From the NCBI GenBank assembly GCA_016871715.1, contig VHCO01000025.1, positions 1 through 51,301 of the forward strand: DNA of 51,301 nucleotides, read 5' to 3'. Below the pieces are notes generated by a model. That model did not search any database, was not told the origin of the DNA, and saw nothing but the letters and a program-made list of their open reading frames with translations. The position numbers and the translations under genes were made by a program. Within the stretch, counting starts at the first letter, position 1, and every line of letters starts with the position of its first letter. Shown here one piece after another: positions 1 through 8,888 of this stretch. This stretch comes from Verrucomicrobiota bacterium. GTDB lineage: Bacteria; Verrucomicrobiota; Verrucomicrobiia; Limisphaerales; J093.

Positions 1-2
1 CC

Positions 3-131
3 CTGCGCGTGTGCCTGCTGGCGCTTAAAGTGGACCTACACCCCGAGCCTTCCTGGCCAGAACTCCAAGAGCGCTGCCAGCACGATCCCCAAATCCCTTT
101 CCGCGCACTCGTCAAGCACCGCTCCAAATGA
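3..131 (+). CDS. C-terminal end of an unidentified protein (partial)
   Basis: An open frame enters from the left edge and stops at TGA 129-131, giving 42 residues ending in VKHRSK. Third codon positions are mostly G or C, as in the genes around it, and the peptide (VDLHPEPSWPELQERC) reads like a normal soluble protein end. No domain is recognisable in so short a piece. It converges on larE across about 130 bases of apparently empty sequence. It could be chance, because only the tail is visible. Confidence 0.4.
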   Translation: MRVCLLALKVDLHPEPSWPELQERCQHDPQIPFRALVKHRSK

Positions 132-262
132 AAAGACCGTGTCAACCTCCTGTAACGCCGGCGCGTGAGCCAGGCCGCGCCACAAACCCCGGTATACCCG
201 CGCGGCACCGGCGCGCCGAGGGCTGCGCACCCTACTTCGATCTGTCGGTCCGCATCGGCGAC

Positions 263-1165
263 TCAAGAGGCTCCAACCACTGGACCCGATGCGTCTTGGT
301 TACTGCCCTGAGCGTGCGGGGCGGCCGCGGGCACACGGAACGCGATCGGGGCAGGCACGGTTTCATTCAGGCTACCGCGACGATAGCCCAGCAGATCCAG
401 GGTGACGTGGGAGTACCCCAACCGGCGCAGGGCCTGAGCCACCTGTTCGTGCGCGCCGTTGGCCAGGAGTTTAGAGAGTTCGGTCGGTCCCAGCTCCAAG
501 CGCGCCAACTGACCTTGTTTCAGTTCATGATGTCGCACGCGCACGTCGTAGAACCCCAAGTCTCGCAACACGTACTCCGCCTCTTCGATCAGCTTCAATT
601 TTGCGGGCGTGACCGCCTCACCGTACGGGATACGCGAGCTCAGACATGCCATCTGGGGTTTGTCGGCGGTAGGCAAGCCCAGTTGGGCCGACAAAGCGCG
701 CACGTCGGCCTTGGTGAGGCCAGCCTCTTTGAGGGGAGCGCGGACCTGGAACTGGGCCGCGGCTTGCGCCCCGGGCCGGTGGTCGCCCACATCGCTAGCG
801 TTCTCGCCGTACACAACGACGCCGAACCCTTCGCGCTGGGCGAGCGGAACTAACTCGGTGAACAACTCGTGCTTGCAGAAGTAACAGCGGTTGTTCGGGT
901 TGGCCAGATAGTCCGGGTTGCTGAACTCCTGGGTGCGCACGACACGGACCGGGAAACCGAACCGTCCCGCCAAGGCAAGGGCATCCGCCAACTCACGACG
1001 TGGCAGGCTGGGCGAATCGGCGATCGCCGCCAAGGCGCGCTCGCCAAGCGTTTGGTGAGCGACGTAGGCAAGGAACACCGAGTCCACCCCCCCGGAATAG
1101 GCCACCACACACGAGCCAAAAGAGCTCAGTAACGCGCGCAAATTGTCCAGTCTAGCCGCCAGCAC
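263..1165 (-). CDS. larE: LarE-like ATP-dependent sacrificial sulfur transferase
   Basis: LarE proteins adenylate the carboxylates of a nicotinate-derived dinucleotide and insert sulfur from their own cysteine while making the nickel-pincer cofactor of lactate racemase and related enzymes. Visible here are the PP-loop SGGVDS (residues 24-29), the CYFC pair (94-97) and MACLSSRIPYGE, whose Cys174 corresponds to the sulfur-donating cysteine of single-cysteine LarE. Length (300 aa) fits the family. The start is GTG with no clear ribosome binding site. larB, larC and larA are not in this window, so the partner genes must lie elsewhere or the protein serves another sulfur transfer. The last 20 residues look like a disordered extension. 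Confidence 0.87.
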   Translation of the reverse strand: MLAARLDNLRALLSSFGSCVVAYSGGVDSVFLAYVAHQTLGERALAAIADSPSLPRRELADALALAGRFGFPVRVVRTQEFSNPDYLANPNNRCYFCKHELFTELVPLAQREGFGVVVYGENASDVGDHRPGAQAAAQFQVRAPLKEAGLTKADVRALSAQLGLPTADKPQMACLSSRIPYGEAVTPAKLKLIEEAEYVLRDLGFYDVRVRHHELKQGQLARLELGPTELSKLLANGAHEQVAQALRRLGYSHVTLDLLGYRRGSLNETVPAPIAFRVPAAAPHAQGSNQDASGPVVGAS

Positions 1166-1383
1166 GTCGACACACTGCCATCAGGGCGCGCGGATGTCGA
1201 GTGGGTGCCGCCGGGTGACTGCGGGCGGGGTGCTCGACGGCGGGGCCGAGACTGCGGACTTCAGCTTTCTGGCGATCTGGACGATACTACGTTTAGGCCA
1301 GGTCGCGAGACGCCGCCGTCAGGTCCCGGGAGAGGGCCCACTGCCCTCGTCGGCGCCGCACGCGCCTCGGGGCCGGGCAGATC

Positions 1384-2805
1384 ATGAACCACCACGTTGC
1401 GATCGGCTGGGGAACTGGCGGCCCGGCTCGAGTGGGGCGGCGCCGGCTCGGCGTGCCTCTCGGCCTCAACGGCCCACGCACAGCGTCCACGCTGCGGGCG
1501 GTTGGCCTGGCGTTGCTGTGCCATCTGCTCGGTGCGGTTCCCAGCCGCGCTGCCACGGAACCGCCTCGTGTCTCGGGGGGACGTCACTACCTGTTCCTGG
1601 TGGACACTTCCGCCTCCATGAAGCCTCTAGCTGAGGCCAACCAACAGCTTGTCCACACGCTGATAGCGGACGGCCTGGGCGGCCGGATGCAGTCGGGCGA
1701 AGTGGTCGAGGTCTGGGCGTTTAACCAACAAGCCCACGCGCAGCGCGGCCCGCTACAGGTCTGGCTGAGCGAGTTGAACCTAGCCGGTGCGGGCCGCGCC
1801 GCGGAGTTTGTCCGCAATCAGAAGTACCAGAAAGCGGGCCGGCCGGATCGGGCGCTGGCGGAGGTCCTCCTCGCGCGGGGCGGGGTACTGGACCTCACGC
1901 TCCTGTTGATCACCGATGGTGAGCAGGGCCTCAGCGGGACCCCGTTCGACCCCTTGCTGAACGGCGCGCTCGAGGATCGTCGCGCCCAAGCCCGCGCCAC
2001 GGGCCGACCCATCATCTGCCGGTTCGGATTGACCACGGGCCGTTTCGTCTCGTGGTCGATCCACCTTGCAGGTGAACCGTTCTTGTGGCCGGAGAATGCG
2101 GTCCAGGCTCGCTCTTCACGAGCGCCCGTTTCCTCCCCCGCTTTGGCTTCGACACCGACGCCTCTCCCCATTCCCACCTCCGCGACTGCACCAACCAACC
2201 TCGCTGTTGCAGCCGAGGCCTCCGCGCCCGATTCACCCCCACCACCGCCGCCAGCGCCACCCCCCCCGACACCGGCGGCCATCGAGGTTTTTCCGGAACC
2301 TGCCACCGAGCCTGAACCTGCACCCGAAGCGCCGGCCCCGCCACCCACCACCACCCCGCCGGCGCCGAACGTTGCGCACGCCCCGATTACCGCGGTCGGT
2401 CCGACGGCAGCCTCGATACGACCAGCGTCCTCCACGCCGCAGCCATTCGAACCCCATACGGCGCCGCCCCTTCAACCACCCGCGCCGGAGAGTGCGCCCG
2501 ATCGTCCGCCCGAGGTGGAAGGCGCCGTGAAAGCGCAGAGCGCTCGGACAGCCGCTGAGCCCCAACCCCCGCCCGCCGCATCGCCCGGGCACAGCGAGCC
2601 TGGGGGTCAACCCACCGCCGTAGACACCCCGAGGTCGAACCTGGCCGCTGTAACCGTCCCGCGACGCGTACTGCGTCTACGCTGGGCCTACTTGATAGCT
2701 GGCGTCGCCCTGCTGGGCGTGGGGATTGGCGCGTCGGTTTGGCTAGTGGCCCGGACCCGGCCGCGGCGCGGTCCGAGCATGATTTCGCAAGCGCTGGGGC
2801 ACTAG
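1384..2805 (+). CDS. von Willebrand factor A domain membrane protein with proline-rich linker
   Basis: The 473-aa product begins with an arginine-rich segment and a hydrophobic stretch (about 38-57) ending in SRAA, which reads as a secretion signal. A vWA domain follows, with the MIDAS motif DTSAS (74-78) and the second metal loop ITDGE (176-180). Residues of about 240-425 are a low-complexity Pro/Ala/Thr/Glu linker. A single membrane helix (about 432-453) and a short basic tail close the protein. The likely topology is a periplasmic metal-dependent adhesion or protein-binding domain on a flexible stalk. The N-terminal extension before the signal is long, and GTG at 1453 is a possible alternative start. 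The ligand is unknown. Confidence 0.72.
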   Translation: MNHHVAIGWGTGGPARVGRRRLGVPLGLNGPRTASTLRAVGLALLCHLLGAVPSRAATEPPRVSGGRHYLFLVDTSASMKPLAEANQQLVHTLIADGLGGRMQSGEVVEVWAFNQQAHAQRGPLQVWLSELNLAGAGRAAEFVRNQKYQKAGRPDRALAEVLLARGGVLDLTLLLITDGEQGLSGTPFDPLLNGALEDRRAQARATGRPIICRFGLTTGRFVSWSIHLAGEPFLWPENAVQARSSRAPVSSPALASTPTPLPIPTSATAPTNLAVAAEASAPDSPPPPPPAPPPPTPAAIEVFPEPATEPEPAPEAPAPPPTTTPPAPNVAHAPITAVGPTAASIRPASSTPQPFEPHTAPPLQPPAPESAPDRPPEVEGAVKAQSARTAAEPQPPPAASPGHSEPGGQPTAVDTPRSNLAAVTVPRRVLRLRWAYLIAGVALLGVGIGASVWLVARTRPRRGPSMISQALGH

Positions 2806-2979
2806 CCCGCACGTGCCCTGGGTTGGGCGGCGCGGGGCGCCAGACCCATTGGGCGGCTGTGGCCATCCGCGCTTCATCCGCGCTCCGTCCGCACTCCGTC
2901 CCCGCGAAGGATTCGGGGCACCCCCGAGTCCGTGGTTCGGCATTGACCGGCTGGGCCGCGGCGCGCTTTCCTAAGGCGC

Positions 2980-4392
2980 GTGACCACTGAACCTGATCCG
3001 CCTCGTTCATCCCCCTCGGCTCCGGCCTCTGGCCCTCATCTGGAGCGCCGGTTTGGTTTGCTGCAGGCGACGGGGTTGAACATGACCAACATGATCGGGG
3101 TGGGGCCGTTCATCACCATTCCGGCGTTGATGGCGGCGATGGGCGGGCCACAGGCGATGCTAGGTTGGTTAGTGGCGGTGATGATCACGGTGCCCGACGC
3201 CATGATTTGGAGCGAGTTAGGGGCGGCGATGCCCGGCTCGGGCGGGACCTATGTGTATCTGCGCGAGGGGTTCCGGCGGCTGGGTCTGGGGCGGCTGATG
3301 GCCTTCTTGTTTGTGTGGCAGTTCATTCTCAGCGGCCCGCTCGAGATCGCCTCCGGCTACATCGGGTTTGCGCAATACACCAAGTATCTTTGGCCTGAAC
3401 TGGGCCCTTGGGGGACGCGGGCGATCATCGGGGCTGTCGGGCTGCTCAACATCTTGTTGCTCTACCGCCAGATCAAGTCCATTGGCACCATCACCGTCAG
3501 CCTGTGGGTGGGCACCTTGCTCACCACCTTCACGGTGATCGTGTCCGGCGCGATCCATTTCGATGCCGAGCGCGCCTTCGATTTCCCGCCGAATGCCTTT
3601 GAGTTTTCGTTCGGGTTCCTGCTCGGGTTGGGCGCCGCCACGCGAGTCGGGGTCTATGACTATCTGGGCTACTACGACGTCTGTTACATCGGCGAGGAGG
3701 TGCGGAACCCGGGCAAGACGATCCCGCGCTCGATCGTTATCAGCATTGTCGGTGTGGCCCTGATTTACTTCACGATGAATCTCTCGATCATTGGGGTGGT
3801 GCCCTGGCGTGAGTTTGTGCCACCCCCAGGTGCCGAGTTGCCCGATCCGCCCCCGCCCATCGTATCGTGGTTTATGCAGCGGCTCTATGGCGGCGGCGTG
3901 GCCAACGTCTTCACGTTGATGGTGCTCTGGACCGCGTTCGGATCCGTGTTCGCCTTGCTGCTGGGTTACTCGCGCATCCTGTATGCGGCCGCGCGGGACG
4001 GTTGTTTCTTCCGCGTCTTTGCCGGCCTGCATCCGCGCAAGAACTTCCCGCACCGCGCGCTCGTGTTGGTGGGCGTGGTGGCGATTCTGTGCAGTTTTCT
4101 CCCGTTACTCACGGTGATCGATGCCTTGTTGGTCACGCGGATTGTGGTGCAGTTCATCGGTCAAATCGCCGCGGTCATGCTCCTGCGGCGGCACGCCCCC
4201 CAACTCCACCGCCCCTACCGCATCTGGTTCTATCCGTTGCCGTGCTTGCTGGCCTTGGTCGGTTGGATCTTCATCTTTGTGACGACGAAACCTTTCCTGA
4301 TCGGCTACGCCATCCTGAGCCTGGCCCTCGGCCTCGGAGCCTATTGGCTCTGGTCACGTTGGGTCCGCCAGCCCGCGGAACCAGCCGCCTGA
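2980..4392 (+). CDS. APC-superfamily amino-acid permease
   Basis: A 470-aa polytopic inner-membrane protein with about twelve hydrophobic segments. The first helix has the APC signature GLNMTNMIGVGPFITIP (about 32-48), in which the broken helix binds the amino-acid backbone. It is followed by WSELGAAMPGSGGTYVYLREGF, typical of helix 3, and the loop YIGEEVRNPGKTIPRSI typical of cationic or neutral amino-acid exchangers. The start is GTG at 2980, preceded by a weak AAGG. The 174 bases upstream show no gene. It should import or exchange amino acids or polyamines; the substrate cannot be read from sequence. Confidence 0.85.
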   Translation: MTTEPDPPRSSPSAPASGPHLERRFGLLQATGLNMTNMIGVGPFITIPALMAAMGGPQAMLGWLVAVMITVPDAMIWSELGAAMPGSGGTYVYLREGFRRLGLGRLMAFLFVWQFILSGPLEIASGYIGFAQYTKYLWPELGPWGTRAIIGAVGLLNILLLYRQIKSIGTITVSLWVGTLLTTFTVIVSGAIHFDAERAFDFPPNAFEFSFGFLLGLGAATRVGVYDYLGYYDVCYIGEEVRNPGKTIPRSIVISIVGVALIYFTMNLSIIGVVPWREFVPPPGAELPDPPPPIVSWFMQRLYGGGVANVFTLMVLWTAFGSVFALLLGYSRILYAAARDGCFFRVFAGLHPRKNFPHRALVLVGVVAILCSFLPLLTVIDALLVTRIVVQFIGQIAAVMLLRRHAPQLHRPYRIWFYPLPCLLALVGWIFIFVTTKPFLIGYAILSLALGLGAYWLWSRWVRQPAEPAA

Positions 4393-4489
4393 ACCAGGCC
4401 GTCATGGTCGGCCGCGGCCCCAAGCGGGGTCGAATGCAGCGGCGGATTTGTAATTGCCTCGGCCCAGGCAAACCGCCACAAGTCGAGCC

Positions 4490-7400
4490 GTGAAAACGAC
4501 AGGCGATTGGTGGCGGGACCGCTGCACGGCGCGGCAGTTGACCCTCGTGATGCTCATCCTCTCGACCGCAGGGTTGCGGGCCCAAGCGCCCCCGGCAGCC
4601 GGGCCCGAGTCGGGGCAAGCCGGACCGGCGCTAGTCGCCCGGGCCGCCGAGGTTGCGAGCGTTTGGCGCCCCGACCAGCGCTTGTACGTGAAAGGCAACC
4701 TCGGGGTGGGCGCGTCGCCACTGGCGGAGTTCGAGCAATGGCTGGACACGCACGCGGCCCACTGGGTGGTGGTGCTCGTCGAGCAGGCCGATGACGAGCG
4801 TTACACCGACGCCGAAGGTCGTTCGTACCAGGGGGTCGAGGCCGTCAGCCAGGCGCTGGGCAAGGGTCTGATGAACCAGACGGCCTTTGGTCAACAGTCC
4901 CATCCGCGCACAGGCGAACGCGACGCGGCCTTCTTCGTGCTGCACCTCAAGGAACGGCGCCTTTCTTACTACGGCTCGGAAGCGCAGGACCGACGCGGCT
5001 TAGGAGAAGAACAGTGGATCGGGAACCTGGACGGACCGGCAATCGCGGCGATGCGCAGTGGCGGGCGCGTGCTCGATGCCGCCCGGGACACCATCACTCA
5101 CATCAGCCGCCAACTCGGGGCACGATACCAAGACCTCGCACAACGACCCTCTGCCACCGCGGCCCGGTCCTCGCTGGAATCTGCCAGCGCCAGCCTCCAG
5201 TCGGCGCGGGCCAGCCACCGCCGAGCCGACTCGGGCTACGCTGCCCAACTGATCGCCGCCACGCGCGCCCTGGATACCGTCGAGGCCAGCCTCGCGGCGG
5301 CGGCCCGTGCGGCGCAAACCCGCCGCACCCTGGCCGGGGTGGGCGGGCTAGCGGGTCTGCTGTCCTTGCTGGCGGTCGGCTTGGTACTGAACCGGCGCCG
5401 GCTCCCCCTCAAGACGGCCGCCGAAGCCCTCTGCGCCACCTGGCAGCGCGGTCTCGACGAAAAGAAGGACGCCCTGACCCAGTTGTTGGACCGGCGCGCC
5501 ACCGTTATCGGCCTCTCGCGCGACGAGGCGGCCCAGCGGTTCAGCGGCGAAACGCTCCGACTCGGCGAGCAGATCATCCAAGATGTCGACCAGTTGTTCA
5601 TTATGGCGGCCTGTGCCGGTCGGGTGTTAGCCGATGCCACCGCGTTGCTCGCCCCGCCGAGTCTCTGGGCCCGCGCGGCCAATCGGCTCTTCAAGGGCCG
5701 CTACACCCGCGCCCTCGAACTGTTGCGCGACCAACCCATCGCCTTCCGACCCGACGAAGGCCTCGCCGTTGTCGTGCGGGGCCAGCGCACCGAACGGGAC
5801 CGGCTGGCTGGGGACCTCGCGGCCTACCAGCCTTTCAAGCTGAGCTTCAACGAGCTGATCGCGGGCTTTAACCAACGCGCCGAACGCGCCCTCGCCAACC
5901 TTGATACCGTGGGGAAGAGCCTCGCCTCGGCCGGCGATACGCTCGCCCAAGTCCAACAAAGCCTCGCCCCCCTGCGCGCCGCCGAGACTGACCTCACGGC
6001 CGCCGCCGAGCAAGACGGCCTCTTCGGACTTCGGCCCGTGTTCGACGACCTCATCCCCGCCGCCCAGCGGGCCTTAGACCAGGCTGCCGCGCTGGCTCTC
6101 ACCGATCCGGTGGGCGCCTTGCAGGGCGAAGGGGCGATCGGTTGTCGCCAGGCCGCGGAAGCGCACGCCCTGGTGCGGTGGGCACAGCAAGCGCGCCAGA
6201 CCTGGTTGCCGGCCCTGCTCGAGAGCGGCGAACGCCTTGTCCAAGGCGGCGTGGCCAGCGAATGGATCCGAGAAACCTTGGGCCAGTGCTCGCTCGCCAC
6301 CGACGCCACGGCAACGCGCGCCTGCCAAATGGCCGCGCACGAGGAAATCGCCGCCCGACGCTCCGAACTCGAGGCCCTCGTCCAACGCGCCGCCACGGCG
6401 GTCCAGTTGGACCTCGCCCGCCGCGACGAGGTGCAGCCGCGACTCGCACAAGCCCAGGCGGACCTCGAGGAATCGCGCCAAAGCCTGGGTCAAGCCCTGG
6501 GCCTGCCTCCCGCACAACTCCTGCACGAACGCGAGGCCGACCCCGACGCGGCCCTGGCAGACGCCACCGAACAGACCGCTGCGGCGCTGGCCGCGCTGAA
6601 CCGTGGCGCCGTGGCGGGGGCCGAGGCCGCGCTCGACGCGGCGCGTCAGGCAGTCGGTCGAGCGGAAGCCATTCGCACCGCCACCAGCCAGGCCCACCAA
6701 TCACACCCGGCCCGCTGGGCCCACCTGGGCGCGGAGACCGAGCGACTCGCCGGTCTAGTGCCCGAACACGAAACGACGTTGCGCCGCCTCGATGCGCAGT
6801 ACGCCCCCAGCGTGCTGCTCCTCAACGCCGGAGACCCCGCTCACCCGGACGCCAACGGCACCATGGCCGACAATCTGACCGAAGTCCGGGACCACCTGGC
6901 GGCGGTGCGGAAGTTACTGGCCGACTCCCAAACGGCGTTCCGTCAGGGGCGCCTGCTCGAGGCGGTCGGGGAGTTGGACCAAGTCGAGGGCCGACACGAG
7001 ACGGCAAAGCATCGGCTCGCCGAGATTGTCGAGAAGGCCGAACGCTTAGCCGCTACCGAGTCGGCCAACGCAACCACCCTGAGCGACCTGGAAGGGCGCC
7101 AAGCAGAGTGCAATCGGTTGGCGGCGCAGCGCACCACGCAGACCCCAACCGTGCAAGCCGCGGCGGCCGCAGACCAACAGTTGGCCAGCATCCGCTCGGC
7201 CATCCGAGCTCCGGCCGGCGATCCCTTCGCCAGTGCGGCGCAGTTGGCCGCCCTGCGCCAAACCCTCGACGCCGTTGCAGATCAGGCCCGGTGCGACCTC
7301 GACCTGTACCAAGAAGCCGAGCGCAGCGTGCAGGCGGCTGCGGCGCAATTGACCCAAGCGGAGCGACTGCTCTCGACCGCCCTGCACGATGAGGTGGCCG

Positions 7401-8020
7401 ACAGCGATGCCATTCGCCGGGCGCGCCCCGAGTTGGCCGGCCTCACTAACGCCCTGGCCTCCGCGCAGGCTCGCCTCCAGCAAGATCACGGAGACTGGCC
7501 CGCCGTGGACGTGGACGCGGACCGGATCGCCAGCGCCGCCGCCGCTCAGGCCGCCACGTTGCGGGGCGAACTCGAACACGGACAACAGGCCGTCAGCGCC
7601 CTGGCGCAGGCCAGCGCGGCAGTCCGCGCCGCCGCCGGCTGGACCGGGAGCCTGGGCGTGGCCATCTTCGGCGCGCCTGGGTCCGAGACCTTGAGCCGCG
7701 CGCGCACCTTGTTGGAGAATGGCGCCTATGCCGATGCTCGGCGCATCGCCGACCAAGCGCGGCAGTCCGCCCTAACGGCCGTGGCCCAAGCCGAAGCCGA
7801 ACTGCGCCGACGGCGTCGCGAGGAAGAGGAACGCCGCGAACGCGCGCGCCGCCAGCGCCAAGCCGAGGAAGCCCGGCGACGACAGAGTTGGGCCTCATCC
7901 ACCTCGAGCTGGGGCGGCAGCGCGAAATTCGGTGGGGGCTCCTCCTGGGGCAGTTCAGGCTCGGGCGTGCGCTCCTCGGGCTTCTCGAGCGGCTCGGGTG
8001 TCCGCACCTCGGGTTGGTAG
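4490..8020 (+). CDS. Very long coiled-coil exported protein with one membrane helix
   Basis: The preferred start is GTG 4490, which begins a clean signal peptide (MKTTGDWW... LSTAGLRAQ); an in-frame TTG at 4454 would add 12 residues that spoil it. The 1,176-aa product has a globular N-terminal domain of about 200 residues, a membrane helix at about 281-301 (LAGLLSLLAVGLVLN), then roughly 750 residues rich in Ala, Gln, Glu, Leu and Arg that look like successive coiled coils. A highly charged RRRREEEERRERARRQRQ segment precedes a Ser/Gly/Trp tail repeating SSGSGVRSSGF-like units. The tail and N-domain recall TPM-domain proteins, but no clear catalytic motif was seen. Function unknown; an envelope-spanning structural role is a guess. 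Confidence 0.75.
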   Translation: MKTTGDWWRDRCTARQLTLVMLILSTAGLRAQAPPAAGPESGQAGPALVARAAEVASVWRPDQRLYVKGNLGVGASPLAEFEQWLDTHAAHWVVVLVEQADDERYTDAEGRSYQGVEAVSQALGKGLMNQTAFGQQSHPRTGERDAAFFVLHLKERRLSYYGSEAQDRRGLGEEQWIGNLDGPAIAAMRSGGRVLDAARDTITHISRQLGARYQDLAQRPSATAARSSLESASASLQSARASHRRADSGYAAQLIAATRALDTVEASLAAAARAAQTRRTLAGVGGLAGLLSLLAVGLVLNRRRLPLKTAAEALCATWQRGLDEKKDALTQLLDRRATVIGLSRDEAAQRFSGETLRLGEQIIQDVDQLFIMAACAGRVLADATALLAPPSLWARAANRLFKGRYTRALELLRDQPIAFRPDEGLAVVVRGQRTERDRLAGDLAAYQPFKLSFNELIAGFNQRAERALANLDTVGKSLASAGDTLAQVQQSLAPLRAAETDLTAAAEQDGLFGLRPVFDDLIPAAQRALDQAAALALTDPVGALQGEGAIGCRQAAEAHALVRWAQQARQTWLPALLESGERLVQGGVASEWIRETLGQCSLATDATATRACQMAAHEEIAARRSELEALVQRAATAVQLDLARRDEVQPRLAQAQADLEESRQSLGQALGLPPAQLLHEREADPDAALADATEQTAAALAALNRGAVAGAEAALDAARQAVGRAEAIRTATSQAHQSHPARWAHLGAETERLAGLVPEHETTLRRLDAQYAPSVLLLNAGDPAHPDANGTMADNLTEVRDHLAAVRKLLADSQTAFRQGRLLEAVGELDQVEGRHETAKHRLAEIVEKAERLAATESANATTLSDLEGRQAECNRLAAQRTTQTPTVQAAAAADQQLASIRSAIRAPAGDPFASAAQLAALRQTLDAVADQARCDLDLYQEAERSVQAAAAQLTQAERLLSTALHDEVADSDAIRRARPELAGLTNALASAQARLQQDHGDWPAVDVDADRIASAAAAQAATLRGELEHGQQAVSALAQASAAVRAAAGWTGSLGVAIFGAPGSETLSRARTLLENGAYADARRIADQARQSALTAVAQAEAELRRRRREEEERRERARRQRQAEEARRRQSWASSTSSWGGSAKFGGGSSWGSSGSGVRSSGFSSGSGVRTSGW

Positions 8021-8064
8021 GTCAAGTTGCAGGCGTGACAGGAACAGGGAACCGGTGTCCAATC

Positions 8065-8070
8065 GAGGTG
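8065..8070 (+). promoter_or_regulatory. Likely ribosome binding site of the sigma factor gene
   Basis: GAGGTG lies 6 bases before GTG 8077. It supports that start over upstream in-frame codons, several of which would lie inside the preceding gene. Confidence 0.45.
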
Positions 8071-8076
8071 CAACTC

Positions 8077-8646
8077 GTGGCCGAGCTTGGCAGTTTTGAT
8101 GCGCGACTCCCGGGGCCGCAGGCGGAAACCGCGGCTTGGGAGTACCGTGGCTTTGCCGGGGTCTACGCCGAGCACGCCCGGGCGATCTACTATCTGGCGC
8201 TGCGCTTGCTGGGCGACCCCACCCAAGCCGAGGACGCTACGCACGATGTGTTCCTGAAGGCCTATCGTAAATTCGCCACCTTCCGTGGCGACGCCGCGGT
8301 CCGAACTTGGCTATACCGGATTGCGATCAACCATTGCCGCAACCTGCAGCAAGCCTGGCAAGCCCGCACCATGCGCAGCAACGCCGACGAATCGGTGTGG
8401 GAACAGGCCGCTAGCCCCGCCGAGACCCCGCTGCGCATCCTCGAAACCAAGGAGCTGGGCGAACGGATCCAGCGCACGCTCGAGGCGCTCCCGGCCGAGT
8501 ACCGGCTCCTTCTGCTATTGGTCGCCGACGAACACCTCAGCTACGACGCTGTCGCCCAACTCACCGGCCAGTCGGCCGACGCGGTGAGGGGCAAACTGCA
8601 TCGCGCCAGAAAAGTCTTTGCCGCCGCCTTCGCCAAGACGGCTTGA
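8077..8646 (+). CDS. ECF-type RNA polymerase sigma factor
   Basis: From GTG 8077 the product is 189 aa, the normal size of an extracytoplasmic-function sigma factor. Region 2 is recognisable in YYLALRLLGDPTQAEDATHDVFLKAYRKFATFRGD followed by TWLYRIAINHCRN. Region 4 is EALPAEYRLLLLLVADEHLSYDAVAQLTGQSADAVRGKLHRARK, a helix-turn-helix that contacts the -35 element. It starts 56 bases after the coiled-coil gene and is followed within 8 bases by a small gene and then a Tat-exported protein. No classical anti-sigma factor with a membrane helix is next to it. An in-frame upstream extension to 7888 is open but overlaps the previous gene and looks non-coding. Confidence 0.85.
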   Translation: MAELGSFDARLPGPQAETAAWEYRGFAGVYAEHARAIYYLALRLLGDPTQAEDATHDVFLKAYRKFATFRGDAAVRTWLYRIAINHCRNLQQAWQARTMRSNADESVWEQAASPAETPLRILETKELGERIQRTLEALPAEYRLLLLLVADEHLSYDAVAQLTGQSADAVRGKLHRARKVFAAAFAKTA

Positions 8647-8654
8647 ACGTGTCT

Positions 8655-8888
8655 ATGGACCCTCGCCCACCCGCTTCCCGGCTGACCCAGCAAGAGCAAC
8701 TCGCCGAACAACAGCAAGTCGCCCAAACGACCGCCGCCGCGCACGAGGTCGGTTCGCCGGAGGAACTGCTGCGCCAGGACGCCCGTCATACCACCGTGCC
8801 GGAGCGCGTCCGCGACCGCCTCCAGCGGTCCATCGCCCAGGAACCGCAGCCGAGGAAGCCTTGGTGGCGCCGGCTTTTCGGGCCATGA
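8655..8888 (+). CDS. Small charged protein between sigma factor and FGE-like gene
   Basis: A 77-aa soluble protein rich in Gln, Arg and Glu, ending in a basic aromatic tail (KPWWRRLFG) of the kind that can touch membranes. It starts 8 bases after the sigma factor stop, and its TGA overlaps the next ATG (ATGA at 8885-8888), so it is almost certainly translated as part of this cassette. No known domain is visible. Position suggests a role with the sigma factor, perhaps as a soluble regulator, but nothing in the sequence proves this. In-frame TTG 8643 and GTG 8649 are alternative starts. Confidence 0.6.
   Translation: MDPRPPASRLTQQEQLAEQQQVAQTTAAAHEVGSPEELLRQDARHTTVPERVRDRLQRSIAQEPQPRKPWWRRLFGP

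Noticed and set aside
128..853. 241-codon frame opposite larE
   Set aside because: Antisense to LarE and Gln/Arg/His-rich with no recognisable fold.
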